From contig NC_079375.1 of NCBI RefSeq assembly GCF_021018895.1, positions 5,925,060 through 5,989,059 on the forward strand: a stretch of 64,000 nucleotides of DNA, read 5' to 3'. This DNA comes from Seriola aureovittata. Taxonomy: Eukaryota > Chordata > Actinopteri > Carangiformes > Carangidae. The notes under the pieces were generated by a model that was given only the letters and a program-made list of their open reading frames with translations, did no database searches and was not told the origin of the DNA. A program made the translations under genes and the position numbers. Below are positions 52,961 to 63,302 of this stretch, one piece after another. Numbering within the stretch: position 1 is the stretch's first letter; every line of letters starts with the position of its first letter.

Positions 52961-54410
52961 TCCTGTACGGACGCACAGAGTCACCGTCGTGTCGTCAGCA
53001 GGAGGAGAGAAAAAAAGGTGCTTTCCAGCCCCTCGGCTCACACACATCATGCCTCATAACGGTGTCCAAAAATATATATATATTTATGGGTTTACTTTTT
53101 TTATTGGCTGATACGATGTAAGAGGGGGGGAGTACAGGTAAGAAACCGTCCAATGAGAGACTCTGCCTCCAAAGGGTTGTCTAAATTTAAAGCTACTTGT
53201 AAATTTCTATTTTTATATTCTTTACTTCATAACAGGTGGACTCAAAAATACTCGTATTGAATGGGAAATGCCTCTGCCCTGAAACACCTACTCTGAGATC
53301 ATGTTTATAACTATATCGTGGAGGTAAAATCCCTGCAGGTGACATGAGAGGGTTATTACAGCTATATTAAAACAGAAAAAAAATAGGATAGTGAAGTTTT
53401 GTCAACACTGGCAACCAGAGACATGCTATAAGTCCATATATCTCCTTCTCCGTGTATTTTCAGCACGTGCAACGCTTCACAAACCCGATTTTACAGGTGC
53501 AAAAAGCAACAGTGGAGAATGTGCACTGGGAGCAATATGCAGGACAATCGACAAAAAACCCACGCCGATTAACAAAAAATGCTGGATTTATGAAGCTAAA
53601 CTGGAGCGGATATTAAGGAAATGCATGCAAGCATGACGATAAATTTCCCAAATCTACTTTTGGAGAATCAACAACACAATTTCCACTCTTACCTTAACTA
53701 TATGCGAACATGTGGTGTTGCAGTTGTAGCAGGGAGGGGTGAACTGGAGATAAAATAAACATCCCATCGCTTTGCCATCACCGGAGGAGCAGTGAAGCCG
53801 ACCAAAGCCCATGCAGAAAATCCAATGCATTGGCCGCAAAAGCGCGATTTACCGTCCGGCCATTAAAAACAAACAGCTGAAGTTGACTTATTTTGAACGG
53901 GAGCTACAAACTGAACCGTCCGGGGCCGAGTGAGCAGCAAGTTAGCATGAAACTAATCCCGTAACAACCTCGCCCTAAAAATTTCATCCACTACTAAACT
54001 ACAAACTGCGCTCAACGGGCCACGTTGTTATGTGAAAGCCCCGTAACCTGCCGCCAAGAGTTGCCGTGGGTGGAAAAGTGGCTGAAAAGTACAGAAACAA
54101 AGAGGGAGAAAGTGTAGAAAACTAAAAAATACAGACAAGTATGAAGCGCTCCTCGGGTTATTATAACAGACGGATAACGGTTCACTCAGTCAGGCGGCCC
54201 CGTGCACCGCTAGGCGGAGAGAGAGAAGGCAGCCAGGTATAACGGTACACCACCACACTGGTATATGAACACACCAATACTCCCCAAAACTCCCCGAAAC
54301 GTGCTCCAACTCACTCCCAAAAAGTCTCCACAAGGAGTTTACCGAGTAAAAAGCTCGCCGGCAGCCCGCCCGGGTCGCTCATCGGCGGTTACGGAGGAGT
54401 TTGTACTTAC

Positions 54411-54468
54411 CGCTGCTCCTCTTCGGGTTCGCCTGTTTTCTGCGCTTACACCTGGGGCCATCCGCCAT
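54411..54468 (-). CDS. zeb1: zeb1 coding exon 1 (start codon, basic N-terminus)
   Basis: The exon codes for MADGPRCKRRKQANPKRSS plus the first base of the next codon. The ATG lies at 54468-54466 in a good context (ATC before it, G at +4). The KRRK cluster at residues 8-11 is a likely nuclear-localisation or basic patch and is nearly identical to human ZEB1 and ZEB2. The donor is AGCG|GTAAGTAC, close to consensus, with GT at 54410-54409. The frame stays open upstream as far as about 54570 but contains no in-frame ATG there, so MADGP is the natural start. The exon lies in a CpG-rich segment. A CACCTG E-box (54449-54454) lies inside the coding exon over codons 5-7. Confidence 0.95.
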
Positions 54469-54600
54469 GATCCTCTCGCTGAGTCTGAAACGCAGCCGCT
54501 CGCGAGTCACCTCCTCCCTCCCCCCTCCTCCTGTCTCTCCTTCCTCCTCCTCCCTCCTCACCCTTCTCACCCCTCCCTTCCCCTGTCCGCTTTACGACAT
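54469..54600 (-). promoter_or_regulatory. zeb1: zeb1 5' leader with polypurine tract
   Basis: On the gene strand this stretch is a GA-rich polypurine tract (about 54510-54587), followed by AGGAGGTGACTCG and then AGCGAGAGGATC directly before the ATG. I recall very similar GA-rich, GGTGACTCG and AGCGAGAGGATC words in the human ZEB1 5'UTR, which supports transcription of this segment and orthology. The leader boundary is not known. The only ATG I see between the start codon and 54600 is at 54600-54598, and it would open a two-codon frame (ATG TCG TAA). Confidence 0.6.
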
Positions 54601-54619
54601 CACCTTCCCCCAGCAAAAA

Positions 54620-54625
54620 CACCTG
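54620..54625. promoter_or_regulatory. CACCTG E-box upstream of zeb1
   Basis: A perfect CACCTG lies about 150 bp upstream of the zeb1 start codon. This is the preferred half-site of ZEB1/SNAIL-type repressors. A second CACCTG (54449-54454) lies in exon 1, about 170 bp away. The motif is visible; its use as an autoregulatory site is inference. Confidence 0.4.
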
Positions 54626-54876
54626 GTTTGCGACACACTGGCCGCTTTTACGGTATCACCTTCTCAAACACCTCAGCACCACATGGCCCCTCCTACTGGC
54701 CGCACGTGGCTGTGTGGTGGTCCCATAGCTCTGTAGGGGTCGAACGGGGACTCACACGGTCCCTGCTCCTCCTGACTGGTCAAAAAAACGAGAATATAAC
54801 AGCAAGGTGTTTCTCTGCAGGTGGAAGTGGAGAAATGTGAGTAGAGAATAGCTAGAGGGGAATGTGTCAGTGAAAG

Positions 54877-55612
54877 GTAGTGGAGGAAGTGTTCAAATCC
54901 TTTAAGTAAAAGTACCAGTACACCAGTGTAAAAATACTACATCCTACTTAAGTAAAAGTAGCATACAGAAGCATTTTCAGCAAAATGTATTTAAGTATTC
55001 AAAAATAAATGTCCCCTAGTTATTTTATTTTTTATGACAGTGACATGTTTGTACACTGTTTGTACTTTTAACTACTTTAGAGTCTGTCCAAAATATTTTA
55101 GTCCAGTGGTTCCCAACCCTCCAAAGGGTCACATGATAACTCTCAGGGGTCATGAGATAATTAATGAGGGTTGGGAAGAAGAAAAAATAAAGTTGTGCTA
55201 CATGTATTTGTAGTAATTTTTTGGACTTTTATTATTCAAAAAATTTTTATTAATTTGGAAATCAAACACTTATTTAAAGGGAACTACCAGAGAAGCTTAG
55301 AGGGTTAATCAGTTTTTGGAAATAAAAAACTCATCTGAAGGAGTCACATGCCAAAGTGGTTGTGAACCGCTGGTTTAATCTTTAACAAGGCATTGTACTT
55401 TTTGTGTTTGGTCTTAATTTGAAAAGTACCTGGTAATTATGTCTGCCTGATAAATGCAGTGGATTAAAAGTACAATATTCCCTTCTGACATGTAGTGAAA
55501 TAGTAGTATAAAGTGGCATAGATAGAAATACTTAAGTAAAGTACAAGTACCTCAAAATTGTACTTAAGTTCAATACCTGACTAAATGTACTTAGTTACAT
55601 TCCTGCAACAGT
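54877..55612. mobile_element. AAGTAAAAGTACC-type dispersed repeat, interrupted by a hAT-like element
   Basis: The left part starts GTAGTGGAGGAAGTGTTCAA and carries CTTTAAGTAAAAGTACCAGT and CAGCAAAATGTATTTAAG. The right part has AAGTAAAGTACAAGTACCTC and ends AATGTACTTAGTTACATTCC. These are the two ends of a very common fish repeat whose termini resemble AGTGGTGGAA and its complement (recalled family knowledge). A second element (55104-55372) sits inside it. The block begins about 0.4 kb upstream of the zeb1 start codon. Confidence 0.7.
55104..55372 (+). mobile_element. hAT-like miniature element (269 bp)
   Basis: Its ends are inverted repeats: CAGTGGTTCCCAAC at 55104 and, on the other strand, CAGCGGTTCACAAC ending at 55372 (12 of 14 match). 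The flanks TTTTAGTC (55096-55103) and GTTTAATC (55373-55380) fit a decayed 8-bp target duplication (6 of 8), the size made by hAT transposases. The interior words GGGTCATGAGATAATTAATG and AAGAAGAAAAAATAAAGTTG belong to a fish family I have seen often. There is no transposase frame, so it is non-autonomous. Confidence 0.7.
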
Positions 55613-55678
55613 AAAAGTGCATAATGTATCCTATTACTACAGATGTACTTGAAGTATCAGTATTAATATCACAATGTG

Positions 55679-55719
55679 ATTGGATGGATGGATGGATGGA
55701 TGGATTGATGGATGGATGA
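55679..55719. repeat. (GGAT)n tetranucleotide repeat
   Basis: About ten GGAT units with one TGAT interruption, just upstream of the nested repeat block in the 5' flank. Confidence 0.9.
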
Positions 55720-56325
55720 ACAGACAGGTACAGACAACAGGTAACTACAGCATGAGCAGCACAAAGGGCACCGCACACAGAGACATTAGCAAACAATCTG
55801 GCACTTGACTGGGAAAAAAGGGCTGGTATAAATACTGGCGAGCAGATGAGAGAAGTGAGGAACAGGTGTGTAGGAAGGCAGGGAAGTTCCACTGATTGAA
55901 CATGGTGAACGTGTGAGCAGGTGGATCTGGAAACAGGAAGAAAGTCCACGGACGTGTGGACATCTGGTGGGCGGGTGGAGGATGATAGTCGACCAATGAA
56001 CGGGGCAGTAATAATGAACAGGGTGGCCTTGTTCTGTAAATTAATGTGTTGAAGATCCATTGGTGTTAAAATGCAACATGTGACGCCTAAAAATGTCAAG
56101 ACCCGAGTCCAGAAATACATGCTAACACTTACATAAAGTTCTGTTTTGTCCTCAGCAGGGACAGAAGTTCAATGACAGTTCACAGCAGGTCAGGGGAGTG
56201 GCCTTCACGGTCCTGACGAGCTATTCTTGTACCTGCCGATGATCAGGTTTCCAGCTCAGACACACCAGGTGCTGCGGTGAGCCTCTCACAGCCAGCAAGC
56301 CTCCTCCTGACACTGTGGAGAAAGG

Positions 56326-56350
56326 GTGTGTGTGTGTGTGTGTGTGTGTG
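56326..56350. repeat. (GT)n microsatellite
   Basis: A short GT array of about 25 bp followed by a G-rich GGGGTGGGGGTG stretch. Confidence 0.85.
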
Positions 56351-57419
56351 GAGTGGGGTGGGGGTGAAAGTACACTGCAGAGGATTAACAGGGGGACAGA
56401 AAGCATGAGATTATATGCATTGTTCAAAGGTGGTTCATTGTTGGGGTGCTGCATTCAGCTGCCTGACACAACAGTGACATGACAACATGAGTGAGCTCTG
56501 ACTGGATTGTGTAGGTTTTATACAGGAGGGAAACATGGAGAGAAGTGCCTCAGTGATGGTGCAGCTCAGCACTTTAAAGTCTTAACCTTTAAATTTCAAG
56601 TACACCAAGGTCACGCATTCTTAGAACATTTGTAATCAGCAGCATGCTTACCGTATATGAAGTTCAATATTTTGACACGAGAGTGCTTTTCTTTAATTAC
56701 TGTACCATTAAATGGAAATGTTCTGATGCCTTCCAAGTCATTTTAAAAATATATACAATTTTATCTTACTTAATACTCTTTATTCCACATTTGTCTGACA
56801 GTTATAGTTACAGTTACTGTGTTTTGTTTTTACATGAGTTTATAGAATATGCCAAACTGTTAGAGGTTCAACTGCACAACACTATATAAAGTAGTCCACA
56901 TTAACTCCTCTTTGGCCACACATTAAAATGCCTCTTACACATTAACACATAATACAAATAATAAACTATATAATGTAAGACTCATGGAGTGACCATTGTT
57001 AATAATGAGTACTTTAAGTTATAATGCATTTTGCTGCTAATACAAAATTTGAATGCAGGACGTTAAAATGTAACAGATTATATTTTACATTATTACTTGT
57101 ATTTTTACTTTAATAAAGATCTGAATGAAGTGTGCTTCTTATTTATCCAGTCATCCTCAGAGTAGATAATAGACAAAGATCCAATATTAAAACTGGTAAG
57201 ACGTGTAGTACACTGAGGGATGCTGTGTGGGTGAATTTCCCACCTTTTCTCTTTTCTTTTTGTTTTGCTGACAGTCAATAAAGTTTTTTTTTTCTGGTAA
57301 CTGATTCATTCACTCATATGAAATGCATTATGCAATTTACAAGTGATAAGTCCATTGATAGCTGAGACTGTTTGAGAGAAAAGTGATTCTAGCTTTGACA
57401 ATCATTGAGTTTCTTTCTG

Positions 57420-57535
57420 GTTTTTCTTTATTGAATATGTTTGGACTTTGTTGGTTAGAAAAAGTAAGTTATCACTTTTGACATTAATTGATCTGTGTAA
57501 TTGTTTTACATTTTACTGACTAAATGTGCCCTGAA
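57420..57535 (-). repeat. possible degenerate ATTAATCGATTA-type fragment
   Basis: TTGAATATGTTTGGACTTTG and TTGGTTAGAAAAAGTAAG resemble the antisense interior of the family. The ends are not recognisable. Confidence 0.35.
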
Positions 57536-58674
57536 TAGTTTCACTTAGTGAATAAAGTGCAACTGACCAGTTTAACAGCCTTTTCCACAGCAGATATTTT
57601 GACTGGTCAAAGCAGGAAAAGCACATGTGTCACTAATAACATTAGCGAGACCTCTGTTCTATTCAATGTCCTACTAAGTCCTGACAGTGAGCCAGCATGT
57701 TCAATACCAGGAGCCTGGAACTGAATTCAGCCAACTTTAATGTTATTATTTACACCTGCGATATGTCAGAATAAGTTCTGTAATTGTTTATTTGATAAAC
57801 AGAAAATCAGTTACAATTTTGATTATTTATTAATTGCTTTTTTGGTCAGAGCTTCACATGGGAATAAACCTGTTTTGTCTTTGTTGTGCAGGCTGAATGA
57901 GCTGGGACTTAATTGGCCAATTAAGCAGCAGCCAATCATATTGGGAGGTAATTACTGTCTTTCCAGTGGCAGCACACAGTTTTTGGCTCAGCCTGGAGAG
58001 TAGCAGGGGTTTGTTTTCCACATGTGTTGAGCTTCAGCTGTTCTGTGGCAGCATAAAGACCTCGGTTTCTATCTTAAAGAGACACTTTACGCATGTAACA
58101 CATGAACACAAGTTCACTTTCAGGCTGTGAAGAGTTGAATTATCTGTGGCTCTGGAGGGAGCCTGAAAAAATATCCCTGTTGATTTCATCTGGCCTGCAT
58201 TACAAACTTTGTGTTGCTGGGATTGAAAGGTGTGAGCGTTCACCAGGCAGCGCTTGTCTAATGAAAGACACAAGTTGTGTGATGGGAAGTGTAGGATCCA
58301 ATATTTTTGGAGCTAGAGCCACATTGAAAATAAAAATCAGGGTGTCTCGGCCTCTGCTGCTTCGATGTCTTTCTTACATCAGTCTTTCGAGAGTCGCCGA
58401 ACCGTATGTGCGTAATACTCCTTTAAGTGTGCACACAGCTAAGGAAACGTGTACGCAGACTAGAAGACATACTGTACACATTAAAGCCATGTTCATGTGC
58501 ATTCTTACTCTCCCTTCACTGCAAACATAATCTGCTCTAGATTCAAATGTAAAGCCCAAATTACTAAATTATTATTATTATTATAATTTTTGATATGAAA
58601 TAATTTCTATATAAATGGAAATATATTTGACGTGGCTGAAAGGTTTTGTGTATTACAGTCTCTTTCCTCAGCAC

Positions 58675-58676
<2 letters not shown>

Positions 58677-58709
<33 letters not shown>
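58677..58709. repeat. (CA)n microsatellite
   Basis: About 33 bp of pure CA in the 5' flank. Confidence 0.9.
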
Positions 58710-58710
<1 letters not shown>

Positions 58711-61700
58711 TTATCATATCATTTTGGTAGATCTGTCCATCAGTTTGAACTAAACCCCCTGCGACACAGCAGTAATGCTTTAATTGAGTCTCCCACTGGC
58801 AGGATATGAAGGGCTATAGAGTCCTCTCCTATCTGGGGGGTCGTTGCTCTCCTACATTACAACGTCTCTACAGGCGATTGCTGTCCTGCTGCCTGTGAAG
58901 TGAAAGAGGAAATGGATGCCATTATTCAATGCTAATTTGGTATTGACATGAATATTGGGCTCAGAGGGCTTCTGGGCTTTTCTCTCTCTCGCTCTTTAGT
59001 AAATTCATTTGTATTTCTGCTGGAAAATCTTTCTCGATGGGAAGTCAGCCAATAGACTATGAGTATTGTTCTTTGAAGAGCGGCTTAGCCTCAGGCCAAA
59101 TGACTTTTTATTCCTTTATCAGCAGTTTCTTTAGTCATGTGTGAGGTAGGGGTTCTACCTTTAAGTGTGAAGCTATGGCTCTGACTGAGCTATACAGGGA
59201 ATTTAGCCCCTTAACCTGTTGGTGTTACTGCCTAACTCCAGTAACCATTTAATGACACAGGATGACAGTGGCGGCAGCGAGGTGTATAATTAAGTTTGAA
59301 AATAAAGAATGGATGTCACTGTCTATTTTAGGGGTGGGTCGGTTATAGGGTAGAGAACATTACATGCTTTGCAGGTCTGGGCTATATAAATAAATTGGAC
59401 TATAGCTAAAAGGCTAACAAATGTCGATGTCTAACAAATCTTTCTGGTTTATGTACTAACTAAGATATTTTATATGTTTATATTCATTTTTTCTGTGTTT
59501 TATATTGTTCATGCAAATTTCTACCTACACTAGACTCAGGTAGAGCTTCAACCTTTTATACCTTTTTGTACCTGATGCATGCTAATGTTAAATGCTAACA
59601 CAAACAATCGTAATAAAGGTACCGTGGTGCCTTTGATGCCACAACTCACCGAGACCTTTCCCACTCTAATGTGATACTTGTTTTCATTCTAATGTCAATG
59701 TATTGGCTCTAATAGATTTGGCCTTTGAAGCAGAGCTGTCCTCTCAGGCTAAATGTGTGCTGCCCCCCCCCCCTCCTTAGTGTTTTGTTTTAATGCGTGT
59801 CAGGTGGTCCGCAGGTTGGTGGAAGCTTTCGAGTAAAAAGTGAGGACAAAGGCACACAGCTATACTCTGTCTCTGATATGTTAATCAGCCCAAACATGTA
59901 ACATTTCCTCTGAACAAATCAATTAACTTCAGCTCTACTGTTCTAGTCCAGTACCATAGAGGGGCTCAGTGGCCAAAAGATGAATAATGTAATTTTGTGT
60001 CAGGATGAGTAATGCGGGGTACAAATCACTTGTCTGGATGAGTGGCTGGGGAACTGATAATGGCGAGTCCTCGAGTTACCTTTATAAGGCGGGAGGAGAG
60101 AGGAGATAATTCATCTGCTCGCCCTGTCACTCTCTCTGTTAATGAAATGCCGTAAAGGCAGTGTAGCTGCATGACATTATGAATGGCGAGAGGGGCATGA
60201 ACCTGGAATAAAGGAAACTATCTGCTGGGAAATGTTTACTTTATGACAAGGTTAATTAAAAGGCTCACGTTTGAAGCCTCGGCTCAGTTTTAACCTGGCA
60301 TGTAAATGTTTTTACACGATGATATGGATCTTTGAAGTGACTCATTAATCTATCCATTACAATAAAGGCAAACTCAGGTATTTCTAAATCTTGATTATTG
60401 GGTTTCCAATCATGCAAAGTGCTTTTTTCATTTTATTGATCACCCATTGATTGAGACAGTTTGATGTGAGCTTCAGTTGCATCCTGCTACCTGAGATAAG
60501 AGCTGTGTTTGACAGTACAAAGTCTGGACGGGTGTTTTGGCTTCAACAGGTAAACCAAGGGTCAGTTGGCTGACCGCTCTCCCAGGTGTGTGTGTGTGTG
60601 TGTGTGTTATTCTGTTTGTCTGATCAATAAACAGTCTAAACACCACAGGAAAGCAGGTAATAGGTAAAGTGATGAGGTGGACTCCACAGTATCTTGACGT
60701 GCGTTATAAATGAACAAACACCAAGTGGTTTCTTTTATGGTCATGTGTCTGTCTGACGTGATTTAAATATCCTCTAACACTAACTTAAAGTTGCATTAAA
60801 CAATATAATTGGATCGAGCAATCAATGAATTGACCGTGTAACGTTCATAGTGCAGAAATGACACAATACAGCTGCTTTTACACCTCTTTTATCTCACTGG
60901 TTTGGTTTGACAGCCAGCACATGTACTGTATGGTTCAGTCTCAGACATTTTTTATCAACCTTATAGACATTTATAGTGAAAACTGTTGTAATTATGAGTC
61001 GGAGGTATCATGACTGTCTGACATCCACTTCAGTATCTCTCACAAAAACAAATGGAAATGTCAACAAACTGGTGAAATAATTGGTGAAAAGCCGCCATCG
61101 CCAGCACATGAAATTAAATATTAGCTTTAATAAAGTAAATTAAGCCAATGAAAAAGGCAGTATGCACTGTGTCTTATTTTAAAAATAGTTTGTTTACAGA
61201 TTGTTTCCATTCATCAGGTCTAATTCAAGGCTAACACTGGAGTAACCGTCTCGTAATAACATGTGAATGCATTAGGAAGGGGTTTCCTGTCCTTTCTCTT
61301 CTGTTGAAAAGGTGTGAAAGCAGTATACACTCACTGTAAAGCACCTGCCATAGCACTAAACTGTAGACTGACAAGAGTTTGTGAACAAAAGCAGATCTGA
61401 AAGGAGGGAGAGAGTTTGACTTCAGCTTCTCAACTGGGCAGAAATATTATCCAAAATGATTGTGAATGTTTGCAACATGAACTTTTTAAAGCCCATGGTA
61501 TTTGGGGCTGTTTATCTGACAGTTTGTTTTTGGTATTTTTTTTCTGCCTCCTATTGGCCAAAAATAGATTAATGCAGCTTTAAAGATACAAATCACACCA
61601 ACTCCCCAATGTAGCTGCTCAAACATACACTCAAGTACTCCAAACATCAACATATACTCACACACACTCCCACTTTTCGCCTTCCAAATGATTCAACACC

Positions 61701-62499
61701 TCACTATGAATGACAAAGTAACACCCCTCACCCCCTTTCCTCTCTTGCACAACATTCATTTCCTGTGCAGTGGCCATCAACCTCATCACATCACTCTGGT
61801 GATCAATAGGCCCGTGTGCAGTTCAGGTGATGTGTGCAGAGATAACCTGGCCTGTTTGCTCACTCTCAGCAGTGGTAGTGGTCAGCCTGTAGTGTCCAGT
61901 GCACTGAGTCACACGCAGAAACAGGAGCGACTGATGTCATTTTGCATCACTTCATCTCCGCTGGGACCCAGACACACAGTGTTTGTGTGACTGCGTTTGT
62001 GTGTGTCTGTTAATGCGAATGCCACAGCGCAAGCCTTTCTACATGGCTGGATGTGTATGAGTGTGTTTTTATTGCATGCCCGTGTGTGTGTAACGCAGTG
62101 CTCGTCCTGAGGCACTGCCTGCTGTTCAAGCCCATACCTGGAGGCTGACCTCATTTGTTGCAGCACTGCAGCTGCGGACACATGGAAGTCACATGACTAA
62201 GCCCTCCTCACTCCATATGGAACAAAAGCCTCCTGCTACAGGCCCTGCTGACCTTATTCTAACAGCAGCCATTTTGAGCTCCATGCTAGGAAACTCTACT
62301 TCCTCTAAACTTCCTGTGAACCCTTAAAATGAAGCAGCTTCTACCTGCGACCCCTCCACTTTGCATATGTCAGGAAGTGGTAAGAAAAAAAGATTTTCCC
62401 TCCTCAGATTGTTTCATTTAAATATATTTTGGAGGCAAAACAGAGGGTAAGACCATCTGGTATCCCACTAGGAAAAAAGCAAGGCAAAATGTAGAAAAC

Positions 62500-62566
62500 T
62501 CCTCACATTGATCTCTTGACCCCTTGGCAGGGTCCTGACCCTCAGGTTGGGAACCAATACTCCAGT
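62500..62566 (-). repeat. fragment of the CAGTGGTTCCCAAC hAT-like family
   Basis: CCCTCAGGTTGGGAACCAAT followed by ACTCCAGTG matches the terminal region of the element at 55.1-55.4 kb in inverted orientation. Only one end is recognisable. Confidence 0.45.
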
Positions 62567-62736
62567 GTTACTTCAACCCAAAAGTTGAATTGCAGATTTA
62601 AAATTAAGTGCATAAGTTATCTTTGTTGAAATCTCACAGCAGTGAAGTGAGACTTGCAAATCGTCACACTATCAAAGAAAATAAAAGGTGTTTATTATCA
62701 TCCTCCTCTGCACCGTAGAATCACCTACTGCCTACT

Positions 62737-62759
62737 GGGGAGGGGGGGGGGGGGGGGGG
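62737..62759. repeat. poly(G) tract
   Basis: Four G, one A, then eighteen G. It is likely to form G-quadruplex structure and is prone to length error. Confidence 0.9.
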
Positions 62760-63302
62760 TATCACCTGATACACACTTCTGCTGAGCCTATTCAGAACAT
62801 CAAGTTTGATTCTGCGGTTCAGTCTGATTTTTTTCCCTGATGTTGTTTTGATGTGCTAGTTTTGAGTTCGTTGTTTTCAGGTTCAAAGTTAATACATTAC
62901 AGTCCGCATGAAATTAGATGTGTTGTGAAGTTCTGCTATTTTCATGGCACATATTTTGACTTTACGAAGCAGGAACAAGACGAGTGTAACAAATAGCATT
63001 AATGACGGCTCCATTCTGTGGAGGTGGACCAGAAAGCCGTGCCAGTGATTCAACATGCATATTACCGCGCCTTTAAAGTGGCACGACTAAATGGAATATG
63101 GATGTTATTAATCTTATTAGTTACATCTATGCTTTTCCTGCTATAACAAGTCAACCTTTGCTGCATGCTTTCCCATGTTTCCTGTGTGACTCTTTACTGT
63201 AAACTATAGTACAGAAGAAAAAGAAGCTTTTGTATAAAGTGAAATGTCCATGTCTTCTTTGATATAGATCAGGTCTAGGTTCTATATTAATACCGTGAAA
63301 GT

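Larger units (their letters stand above)
10674..54410 (-). other. zeb1: zeb1 intron 1 (about 43.7 kb)
   Basis: A very long phase-1 first intron, bounded by GTAAGTAC (donor at 54410) and TTCTCTTCACTGCAG (acceptor ending at 10674). Mammalian ZEB1 also has a very long first intron, which is consistent. It contains most of the repeats listed here: two tRNA-derived SINEs, many copies of a TIR-type miniature element, other dispersed families and numerous microsatellites. No reading frame in it resembles a known protein and no RNA gene is recognised. Stretches not listed separately (for example 19700-21990, 23050-27500, 28350-30480, 34200-38140, 42140-45130 and 45350-48120) show no gene. They are mixed unique sequence in which regulatory elements are likely but cannot be shown here. 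Confidence 0.88.
52..54468 (-). other. zeb1: zeb1 gene, 5' part (exons 1-4, coding span)
   Basis: This is the coding span of a ZEB1-type transcription factor gene that continues past position 1. Exons at 54411-54468, 10494-10673, 783-935 and 52-254 join to 198 codons without a stop, and every junction has GT and AG. Introns 1, 2 and 3 are all phase 1; exon 4 ends in phase 0, as in mammalian ZEB1. ZEB1 binds paired E-boxes (CACCTG) in the nucleus and represses epithelial genes such as E-cadherin; it acts in EMT, neural crest and lens/retina development. ZEB1 rather than ZEB2 is supported by the DSDDEDKLHIVEE segment, the [19 protein letters not shown] segment, and the absence of the short MKQPI extension that ZEB2 has before MADGP. 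Teleosts keep two copies (zeb1a, zeb1b); I cannot tell which this is. The coding exons look intact, with no frameshift or stop. Confidence 0.95.
53810..54750 (-). promoter_or_regulatory. zeb1: CpG-rich zeb1 promoter and 5' region
   Basis: CpG dinucleotides and GC-rich words cluster here (for example around 53840-53930, 54000-54060, 54150-54240 and 54340-54520), in contrast to the CpG-poor surroundings. The block contains exon 1, so it is the natural place for the zeb1 core promoter. No TATA box is obvious at a suitable spacing. The transcription start cannot be fixed from sequence. The CpG-rich zone extends about 0.6 kb into intron 1 and fades out by about 54.75 kb. Confidence 0.7.

Noticed and set aside
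52..54468. zeb2 instead of zeb1
   Set aside because: ZEB2 has a short MKQPI extension before MADGP and a different, longer acidic region. The SDSDDEDKLHIVEE and [17 protein letters not shown] context and the leader fit ZEB1 better.
54265..54840. Plus-strand open frame of 191 codons over the zeb1 promoter
   Set aside because: It is the shadow of a GC-rich promoter and the antisense of exon 1. The product is low-complexity Ser/Pro/Leu with no known domain. A divergent non-coding RNA is possible but not shown.
55581..56120. Minus-strand open frame of 179 codons in the 5' flank
   Set aside because: It runs through the end of a dispersed repeat and a GGAT microsatellite. The product has repeated Ile-His-Pro-Ser units from the tandem repeat and no recognisable domain.
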